The translations under genes and the position numbers were made by a program. DNA of 56,898 nucleotides from an uncultured Pelagibacteraceae bacterium (lineage in GTDB: Bacteria; Pseudomonadota; Alphaproteobacteria; Pelagibacterales; Pelagibacteraceae), in assembly GCA_902569735.1 (NCBI GenBank), contig CACFVE010000006.1, forward strand, positions 1 to 56,898. The letters are read 5' to 3'. Shown one piece after another: positions 50,952 through 56,898 of the stretch (position 1 is the first letter of the stretch; each line of letters begins with the position of its first letter). The notes beneath the pieces are model-generated. The model saw nothing but the letters and a program-made list of their open reading frames with translations. It ran no database searches and was not told the origin of the DNA.

Positions 50952-52937
50952 TTAATTTTTTCTAAGGTGTTCTTGAATGCCTGAAACTATTTTTTCTACC
51001 GATAAATTAAAATCTTCGTATACTTTTTTATAAGGAGCGCTTTTACCAAATTTTTCAACGCCTAAAGAAATACCTTTATCTCCAGAATATTTTCTCCAAG
51101 AAGAAACACTTCCCGCTTCAATTGTTACTATCAAAGATTTTTCATCGATAATATCTTTTTTAAAATCATGAGATTGTTTGTCGAAAAGCTCTTGGCATGG
51201 CATTGAAACTACTTTGGATTCAATATTATTTTTTTTTAGTTCTATTTGGGTATTTAAAGCCAGCTCAACTTCAGAACCAGAGGCAACCAAAGTAACTTTG
51301 TTATCATGAGAATTTATTTTTACTACGTAAGCTCCATTTTGACATTTATTTTTTTCTGAAAAATTAGGATTGATGTAAGGTAATTTTTGCCTTGATAAAG
51401 CGATTACACTAGGAGTATTTTTGCTTTTTAAAGCAATTTCCCAACATTCAAGAGTTTCATTTATATCTGCAGGACGAAAAACATTAAGATTAGGAATGGC
51501 TCTTAGACCAGTTAATTGCTCAATAGGCTGATGAGTAGGTCCATCTTCACCCAGACCAATGGAGTCATGAGAAAAAATATAAATCACTTTTAAACCCATT
51601 AACGCAGCGAGCCTAATTGATGGTTTGCAGTAGTCTGAAAAAATTAAGAAAGTTCCACCATAAGGAATTAAACCACTGTACAAAGCTAAACCATTCATAA
51701 TAGCAGCCATTCCATGTTCTCTGACGCCGTAATGAATATAATTTCCATCAAAATTTTTAGAATCTATTACCTTAGAATTTTTAGTTTTTGTATTATTTGA
51801 TCCACTTAGATCAGCTGAACCACCAATTAGTTGGGGCAAAATATTTGAAATACTTTCTATAGCAACCGATGAGCATTTTCTTGTTGCCATCATAGGTTTT
51901 GATTCAAAATATTTTATCTTTTCTTTTTTAATCAGATTTTCAAGGTCTTTTAAATTTGAATCTATATATGTTTTTTTTAATTCTGATTTTATTCTAGAGT
52001 TTTTTTTGTTTAAAATTTCTAACCATTTTTCCTCTAATTTAATTCCTTTTTTACCAATTTCCCTCCAAGCATTTAAAATATCTTCAGGTACTTCAAATGG
52101 TTCATTATTCCATTTCAGTTTCTTTCGAACTAAAGCCACCTCTTCCTCGCCAAGAGGTGCGCCGTGAGAAGAGGCTTTTCCAGATTTATTTGGAGATCCG
52201 AATCCAATAATTGTCTTACATGATATTATGCTAGGTTTATTAGCTTTAGAAGCTTTAGATATAGCTTTTGAAATTTGCTTCTCATCGTGACCATTAATTT
52301 CTAAAAAGTTCCACCCGTAACCTTCAAATCTTTTTTTATAATTGTCTGATACACTTAATGAAGTAGAACCATCAATAGAGATTTTATTGTTATCAAAAAA
52401 AACTATTAAATTTTTAAGCTTAAGGTGTCCTGCTAAACTCATGGATTCATGACTAATACCCTCCATTAAATCTCCATCGCTAGCAATAACGTACGTTTTA
52501 TTATTGATTAAAGTTGATCCAAATTTCTTTCTTAATATTTCTTCAGCGATTGCCATACCTACTGCATTACCTAGACCTTGTCCTAATGGACCAGTAGTAG
52601 TCTCAATGCCTGTGCCTTTCTCATATTCAGGATGACCAGCACAAATAGAATTTAGCTGTCTAAAATTTTTTATGTCATCTATGGAAATACTTTTGTAGCC
52701 TGTTAAATAAAGCAAAGAATATAGAAGCATTGAACCATGGCCTGCGGATAAAATAAATCTATCTCTATTAATCCAATCAGGGTTTTTAGGATTAAACCTC
52801 AGGTGGTATTTAAACAGTACTGTAGCAACATCCGCCATTCCCATAGGCATTCCTGGATGACCTGAATTAGCTTTTTGCACAGCGTCCATGGACAACAATC
52901 TTATTGCGTTTGATAATTGAATAAATTTTAAGCTCAC
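50952..52937 (-). CDS. tkt: Transketolase
   Basis: The 661-residue protein has RLLSMDAVQKANSGHPGMPMG, the TPP-binding GDGD-like segment SDGDLMEGISHE...FFDNNKIS, the pyrimidine domain VREHGMAAIMNG, and DSIGLGEDGPTHQP. It moves two-carbon units between sugar phosphates and complements the transaldolase at 42024. Divergent from the coiled-coil gene at 52999; it heads the long minus-strand run. Confidence 0.96.
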   Translation of the reverse strand: MSLKFIQLSNAIRLLSMDAVQKANSGHPGMPMGMADVATVLFKYHLRFNPKNPDWINRDRFILSAGHGSMLLYSLLYLTGYKSISIDDIKNFRQLNSICAGHPEYEKGTGIETTTGPLGQGLGNAVGMAIAEEILRKKFGSTLINNKTYVIASDGDLMEGISHESMSLAGHLKLKNLIVFFDNNKISIDGSTSLSVSDNYKKRFEGYGWNFLEINGHDEKQISKAISKASKANKPSIISCKTIIGFGSPNKSGKASSHGAPLGEEEVALVRKKLKWNNEPFEVPEDILNAWREIGKKGIKLEEKWLEILNKKNSRIKSELKKTYIDSNLKDLENLIKKEKIKYFESKPMMATRKCSSVAIESISNILPQLIGGSADLSGSNNTKTKNSKVIDSKNFDGNYIHYGVREHGMAAIMNGLALYSGLIPYGGTFLIFSDYCKPSIRLAALMGLKVIYIFSHDSIGLGEDGPTHQPIEQLTGLRAIPNLNVFRPADINETLECWEIALKSKNTPSVIALSRQKLPYINPNFSEKNKCQNGAYVVKINSHDNKVTLVASGSEVELALNTQIELKKNNIESKVVSMPCQELFDKQSHDFKKDIIDEKSLIVTIEAGSVSSWRKYSGDKGISLGVEKFGKSAPYKKVYEDFNLSVEKIVSGIQEHLRKN

Positions 52938-52998
52938 AGTTAAATTACCTATATAGACTTAAACTAAGTATATCAATAATATGATATAAAAGAAACAT

Positions 52999-53322
52999 AT
53001 GAGTATTTTTGAAAAAAAAGAAAAAAATTTAAATGAGTTAATTGCTAAATTGAATGCTTTGACATCAACTTATTCACATTCCTCATATAAAACAGAGAAA
53101 ATAAAAACCGAAAAAAATGAATTGCTAAGACAAAAATCAGAAATTGAAAAAAAAAATCAAGGATTAATGAGAGAGCATAAATATTTAAAGGAAAAGATAG
53201 TCAATCTTCAGGAAGAAATTAACAAAAAATCAAATATTGAGGACAAATTCAACCAAGATATTGAAGAATTGAGTCAAGAAACAGAAAATCTAGTGAGTGA
53301 AATTGAAGAATGGCAAACGTAA
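52999..53322 (+). CDS. Coiled-coil protein upstream of zapA, ZauP-like
   Basis: This 107-residue protein is nearly all coiled coil (residues 10-105, heptads rich in Lys, Glu, Leu and Ile). It overlaps zapA by 13 bases. In Caulobacter the coiled-coil ZauP is encoded directly upstream of zapA and works with it in the FtsZ ring; I infer the same role here from position and fold, since sequence is low-complexity. Confidence 0.65.
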   Translation: MSIFEKKEKNLNELIAKLNALTSTYSHSSYKTEKIKTEKNELLRQKSEIEKKNQGLMREHKYLKEKIVNLQEEINKKSNIEDKFNQDIEELSQETENLVSEIEEWQT

Positions 53323-53756
53323 ATATTAAATTTAACAATAAAGACTATCTTTTATCTTGCGATGACGGACAAGAAGAGTCATTAAAAAGTTTAACTAAGT
53401 TTTTAGACAAGAAATACAGTGAGCTAAAAGATAAATTAGGAAATATTGGAGAAAATAAACTTTTATTGATTACTACAATACAATTAATTGATGAATACTT
53501 TGATATCAAACAAAGAGTGGCTCAACAAAAGAAAAAATTAGACGATTTAGCAGATAAATTTAAAGAACTTAAAAAATTAGCTATTATATATAAAGAAGGA
53601 AAGGATAAAGAAATCAAAAAATTAAATGATGAATTAGATAAATTTCAGAAAACTATTGAAGAAAACAACAGTCTTTATGAGTCAATGTTAGATAAAACAA
53701 CAGAATCTCTAGAAAAAATACTTTCAAACACTGAATCAATCTCCAAAGTTCAGTAA
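53310..53756 (+). CDS. zapA: Cell division protein ZapA
   Basis: This 148-residue protein has a ZapA globular head (residues 3-70, VNIKFNNKDYLLSCDDGQEE and LLITTIQLIDEYFDIKQ) and a long coiled-coil tail, longer than in E. coli (109 residues). ZapA crosslinks FtsZ filaments at mid-cell. The 5-FCL gene starts on the next base, so no 6S RNA gene fits in the usual spot between them. Confidence 0.88.
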   Translation: MANVNIKFNNKDYLLSCDDGQEESLKSLTKFLDKKYSELKDKLGNIGENKLLLITTIQLIDEYFDIKQRVAQQKKKLDDLADKFKELKKLAIIYKEGKDKEIKKLNDELDKFQKTIEENNSLYESMLDKTTESLEKILSNTESISKVQ

Positions 53757-54311
53757 ATGCAAAAAAAAGATCGATTAAGAAAAAAATATTTTTTTATTAG
53801 AAAGAAAAAATATTTTGATATAAGACCTAGTTTTTTTAATCCTTTAATCAAGTTAATAAAAAAGAGACATAAAAAAAAAGATGTTAATTTGTCCATATAT
53901 TATCCTTCTTCTTTCGAAGTAAATATTTTTAAATTATTTGACTTAAATGCTATAGATAGGGCAAAAATATTTTTACCAGTAATAACAGGAAAAAACTCTA
54001 TGCATTTTTACAAATGGGATAAGCTTGACGTATTGCAAATCAATAAATTTGGAATGCTTGAACCTTTTGAGTCTTTTAAAAGTATTGTGCCAAACATCAT
54101 GTTAGTTCCATTGTTAGCTTATGATAATGAAAATAATAGATTAGGCTATGGGGGAGGATTTTATGATCGATATCTTAGAAAATATTTAAAAAAGTATAAT
54201 AACATAATGACAATTGGTGTTGCTTTTTCATTTCAAAAACACCATAAGATTCCAGTGTCTAATAACGATGTAAAATTAGATTACATTTTGACAGAGAAAG
54301 GTATTGTTTGA
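53757..54311 (+). CDS. 5-formyltetrahydrofolate cyclo-ligase
   Basis: The 184-residue protein has RLRKKYFFIRKKK near its start, PLLAYDNENNRLGYGGGFYDRYL, the ATP-binding glycine-rich motif, and GVAFSFQ. It recycles 5-formyl-THF, an ATP-dependent step, keeping folate pools active. It could help folate supply to the formyltransferases of the island, although they use 10-formyl-THF. The zapA-5-FCL neighbourhood is widespread. Confidence 0.92.
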   Translation: MQKKDRLRKKYFFIRKKKYFDIRPSFFNPLIKLIKKRHKKKDVNLSIYYPSSFEVNIFKLFDLNAIDRAKIFLPVITGKNSMHFYKWDKLDVLQINKFGMLEPFESFKSIVPNIMLVPLLAYDNENNRLGYGGGFYDRYLRKYLKKYNNIMTIGVAFSFQKHHKIPVSNNDVKLDYILTEKGIV

Positions 54312-55117
54312 TGAAGATACTTATATTGGGTGATGTAGTAGGAAACTCAGGAAGAAAAGCTATTAAAAATAATCTGTCTAAAATAATTAATGATTATGAA
54401 ATAGGTTTTACAATTATTAATGGGGAAAACGCTGCTGATGATGGAAAAGGGATAACGAAGTCCATAGCTGAAGAATTTTTTTTACTAGGCGCTGATGTAA
54501 TTACTTCAGGAAATCACATTTGGGATAAACAAGAAACTATAGATTATATAAATAAAGAAAATAGACTCCTCAGGCCAGCAAATCTTTTACAAGATTCACC
54601 TGGAAATGGTTACGGAATTTATTCAACAAAAAATAATAAATTTAAAGTCGGAGTTATAAATTTAATGGGAAATGTTTTTATGAAAAAAACAGAAAATGTT
54701 TTTGAAGCAGCAAAAAAAATTAAAGATAAAATTATATTAAAAAAAAATGTAGATTTTATTATGATTGATTTTCATGGTGAAATCACCAGTGAAAAAATGG
54801 CAATTGGACATTTCTTTGATGGAGAATCTACAGGAGTAGTTGGAACTCACACCCACGTCCCCACTGCAGATACAAGAATTTTAGAAAAAGGAACTGCATA
54901 TCAGACAGATATCGGCATGTGCGGAGATTATAATTCTGTTATAGGCATGAATAAAGAAAATTCACTTAAAAAATTTTTTAAATCTAAAGACGCAATACAA
55001 CATTTTCCTGCAGAAGGAGAAGCTACATTGTCAGGATTAATTATAGAAGCAGATGATGTGACGGGTTTAGCAAAGAAAATAAGTAGGTTAATTAAAGGTG
55101 GAAGTTTAGTTAAATAG
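54311..55117 (+). CDS. YmdB-family metallophosphoesterase (TIGR00282 type)
   Basis: This 268-residue protein has ILGDVVGNSGRKAI, NGENAADDGKGI, SGNHIWDKQET, DFHGEITSEKMA and GTHTHVPTADTRIL, the metal ligands of the YmdB family of calcineurin-like phosphoesterases. Such enzymes hydrolyse cyclic nucleotides or similar substrates. I start at ATG 54311, which shares one base with the TGA of 5-FCL; the TTG at 54308 is less likely. yebC follows after two bases. Confidence 0.9.
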   Translation: MKILILGDVVGNSGRKAIKNNLSKIINDYEIGFTIINGENAADDGKGITKSIAEEFFLLGADVITSGNHIWDKQETIDYINKENRLLRPANLLQDSPGNGYGIYSTKNNKFKVGVINLMGNVFMKKTENVFEAAKKIKDKIILKKNVDFIMIDFHGEITSEKMAIGHFFDGESTGVVGTHTHVPTADTRILEKGTAYQTDIGMCGDYNSVIGMNKENSLKKFFKSKDAIQHFPAEGEATLSGLIIEADDVTGLAKKISRLIKGGSLVK

Positions 55118-55119
55118 AT

Positions 55120-55851
55120 ATGGCGGGACATTCACATTGGGCTGGGATAAAACATAAAAAAGGTCGCGTAGATAAAGAAAGATCAAAAATTTTTTCAAAA
55201 CTTTCAAGAGAAATTACAGTTTCCGCGAAATTAGGAGATAAAGATCCAGACATGAATCCCAGATTAAGAGCTGCTATTCAAGCTGCTAAGCAAGCCAATA
55301 TGCCTAAAGATAATATCTATAGAGCAATAAGCAAATCAGAAATGAATGATAATAAAAATTATGAAAATTTAAGATATGAAGGTTTTGGACCGTTTAATAT
55401 TGCTTTTATAATTGAAACGTTAACAGATAATAAAAACAGATCTGCTTCAAGCATAAGGACAGTATTACAAAAGAGCGGAGGTAGACTTGGAGAGTCCGGA
55501 TCTACCACTCACTTGTTTTCTATTTGTGGAGTTCTACATATAGATAAAAAAAAATGCAAAGAAGAAGAAATATTCGAAATAGCTACAAATTCTGGAGCTA
55601 AAGATTGTTTTAGTTTAGATAATTATCATGAAGTAATCTGTGAAAAAGAGGATTTTTATAAAATAAAAAGTGAATTTGAAAAGAAGTTAGACAATCTGCA
55701 ATACTCTGGCATAGAATGGAGACCATTAAGTTATTTAGATTTAAATAAAGACCAAGGTGAAAAAGTCGTGGAAATACTAGAATCTTTGGAAGAATTAGAT
55801 GATGTCCAAAATACCTATACAAATGCAAATCTAGAAAATATTAAATTATGA
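55120..55851 (+). CDS. yebC: YebC/PmpR-family translation/transcription regulator
   Basis: The 243-residue protein has MAGHSHWAGIKHKKGRVDKERSKIFSKLSREI, NPRLRAAIQAAKQANMPKDNI and YEGFGPFNIAFIIETLTDNKNR, the conserved YebC core. Recent work on this family points to relief of proline-type stalling, in addition to DNA-binding claims. It overlaps ruvC by four bases. Confidence 0.95.
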   Translation: MAGHSHWAGIKHKKGRVDKERSKIFSKLSREITVSAKLGDKDPDMNPRLRAAIQAAKQANMPKDNIYRAISKSEMNDNKNYENLRYEGFGPFNIAFIIETLTDNKNRSASSIRTVLQKSGGRLGESGSTTHLFSICGVLHIDKKKCKEEEIFEIATNSGAKDCFSLDNYHEVICEKEDFYKIKSEFEKKLDNLQYSGIEWRPLSYLDLNKDQGEKVVEILESLEELDDVQNTYTNANLENIKL

Positions 55852-56339
55852 AAATCATAGGAATAGACCCAGGATTAAGCGGAGCAATAGCGATACTTGA
55901 GAACAATAAAGTAATTAGTATTTTTGAAATGCCAGTTATGTCTGAGGGTAAAAAAAACAAAAGACAACTTAATAGTGCTCAATTGGTAAAATTATTGAAA
56001 GACAATATTTCTGAAAATGAAGAAGTGTCGGTAATTGTTGAACAGGTAAATGCAATGCCAGGACAAGGAGTTACCAGTATGTTTAATTTTGGGCAAACTT
56101 TTGGAGCCATAAAAGGGGTATGTGCAGCTTTAGGTTTGCCTATTTTCTTTGTAAGACCTTCCAAGTGGAAAAAACATTTTGAATTGATAAATTCATCCAA
56201 AGACTCAAGCAGAACAAAAGCTATAGAGATGTATCCTGCTTTGTCGAATGATCTAGCGAAAAAAAAAGATGTAAATAAATCAGACGCTATTTTAATAGCA
56301 AGATTTTATAGTGAGACTAGATTAAATGAAGATAATTAA
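55848..56339 (+). CDS. ruvC: RuvC-type Holliday-junction resolvase (phage-like form)
   Basis: This 163-residue RNase H-fold nuclease has D7 in IGIDPGLSGAIAI, E65 in VEQVNAMPGQG, and D141/D146 in KKDVNKSDAILIA, the four acidic residues of RuvC. The MPGQGVTSMFNFGQTFG and RPSKWKKHF segments match phage-encoded RuvC-like resolvases rather than the classic bacterial RuvC. It sits where ruvC normally does, after yebC, but ruvA, ruvB and ybgC are not next to it. It probably resolves four-way junctions. Confidence 0.85.
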   Translation: MKIIGIDPGLSGAIAILENNKVISIFEMPVMSEGKKNKRQLNSAQLVKLLKDNISENEEVSVIVEQVNAMPGQGVTSMFNFGQTFGAIKGVCAALGLPIFFVRPSKWKKHFELINSSKDSSRTKAIEMYPALSNDLAKKKDVNKSDAILIARFYSETRLNEDN

Positions 56340-56408
56340 ATAAATTAATCATGTATTTAACTTTAAAAGCGCCAAATTCATGACACATTCTAAAAGTAAT
56401 TAACTTCA

Positions 56409-56898
56409 ATGGAACAAGAAATAGCAGCACAAGTAGTTGGTTTAGGCGGAAGTTCAGATTTTTCCTTGTGGAAGCTTTTTATACGAGCTGACTTTGTTGT
56501 AAAATTTGTCATAATCCTTTTAATTGCAAGTTCTATTTTTTCGTGGGCATTAATATTTGACAAATTTAAATTATTTAAAAGTATTAACGCCTCAACAGAA
56601 GATTTCGAAAAAAAATTTTGGAAGGCAAAATCTGCAGAAGGTTTTAATAACAACCTCCCTACTAATTCAAAAGATCCAGCAACTAGAATTTTTAAAATGG
56701 CAATGAACGAAGTGATGAAAACAAAAAGACAATCATCAGCTGTTCAAGCAGCAAGAGTAGAGCGAGTTTTAGAAATTGCTACAGATAACGAAATAAAAAA
56801 AATAGAAAAAAATTTTACTTATCTTGCGACAGTTGGTTCTACTGCTCCGTTTATAGGATTATTTGGAACGGTCTGGGGAATAATGAATTCTTTCCAAT
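56409..56898 (+). CDS. tolQ: TolQ (partial, C-terminus beyond window)
   Basis: From the ATG at 56409 the frame runs to the window edge, about 163 codons. It has DFSLWKLFIRADFVVKFVIILLIASSIFSWALIFDK (first membrane helix), RVERVLEIATDNEIKKIEKNFTYLATVGSTAPFIGLFGTVWGIMNSF, the conserved TolQ/ExbB second-helix region. TolQ with TolR forms the proton-driven motor of the Tol-Pal system, which holds the envelope together during division. A 69-base gap separates it from ruvC. Confidence 0.93.
   Translation, partial: MEQEIAAQVVGLGGSSDFSLWKLFIRADFVVKFVIILLIASSIFSWALIFDKFKLFKSINASTEDFEKKFWKAKSAEGFNNNLPTNSKDPATRIFKMAMNEVMKTKRQSSAVQAARVERVLEIATDNEIKKIEKNFTYLATVGSTAPFIGLFGTVWGIMNSFQ

Noticed and set aside
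53740-53770. Possible 6S RNA gene between zapA and 5-FCL
   Set aside because: 6S RNA often lies here, but the 5-FCL start follows the zapA stop directly, so there is no room.

Overview
The window comes from a very AT-rich alphaproteobacterium, most likely of the SAR11 (Pelagibacterales) type. The evidence is tightly packed and often overlapping genes, lysine codons that are almost all AAA, a 41-residue L36, a split three-gene proton-translocating transhydrogenase, a TrcR (DUF1013) regulator, and a large surface-sugar island that ends beside a 5S rRNA gene lying apart from 16S-23S. From my memory of SAR11 genomes, their hypervariable region 2 sits between 23S and 5S, and this window looks like its right-hand part. 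The lineage is an inference; no database was searched.

Region 1 (1-37.8 kb) is a surface polysaccharide island. A partial B12-type radical SAM gene runs off the left edge. Divergent from it is a MarR-type EPS regulator with two palindromic operators built into its own promoter, then a short NusG/RfaH-like protein suited to driving transcription through the roughly 35 kb of same-strand genes that follow. The island holds: (a) a UDP-glucuronate 4-epimerase; (b) a cytidylyltransferase-NeuB fusion translationally coupled to a B12-binding radical SAM enzyme; (c) glycosyltransferases and a PglK-like ABC flippase; (d) 11.2-18.5 kb, a gene set matching the Campylobacter capsule phosphoramidate pathway: APS-kinase-like kinase, glutamine-kinase-like dikinase, class I amidohydrolase, cytidylyltransferase and methyltransferase, plus a sulfotransferase-like protein that could be the matching transferase; (e) 18.5-29.5 kb, a legionaminic-acid pathway (legB, legI, legG, ptmE, legF, ptmA, legC) with an amidotransferase-HisH-HisF trio that should install an amidine, and a formyltransferase where an acetyltransferase would be expected; (f) two further sugar aminotransferases, CDP-glucose genes rfbG and rfbF, an SDR and two glycosyltransferases.

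Region 2 (37.8-39.2 kb) is the island edge: tRNA-Val(GAC) and an FkbM methyltransferase on the minus strand, then a 5S rRNA gene with its own promoter, followed nine bases later by rpmJ.

Region 3 (39.2-45.3 kb): pntAA-pntAB-pntB-transaldolase, then a cobalamin riboswitch controlling a BtuB-like TonB receptor and a small membrane transporter.

Region 4 (45.3-52.9 kb, minus strand): tkt, pgk, fba, thiE, efp, suhB, rpmE, trcR, rpsU, csp and initiator tRNA. rpsU has a perfect Shine-Dalgarno but its only usable start codon is AUA, so ordinary ORF calling misses it.

Region 5 (53.0-56.9 kb, plus strand): a zauP-like coiled-coil gene, zapA, 5-FCL, ymdB-like, yebC, a phage-type ruvC and the start of tolQ.

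The strongest candidates for something new are the predicted phosphoramidate pathway with a sulfotransferase-type transferase, the predicted amidinated and possibly formylated nonulosonic acid, the cytidylyltransferase-NeuB fusion with its radical SAM partner, and AUA-initiated rpsU. No intergenic stretch exceeds 300 bases.
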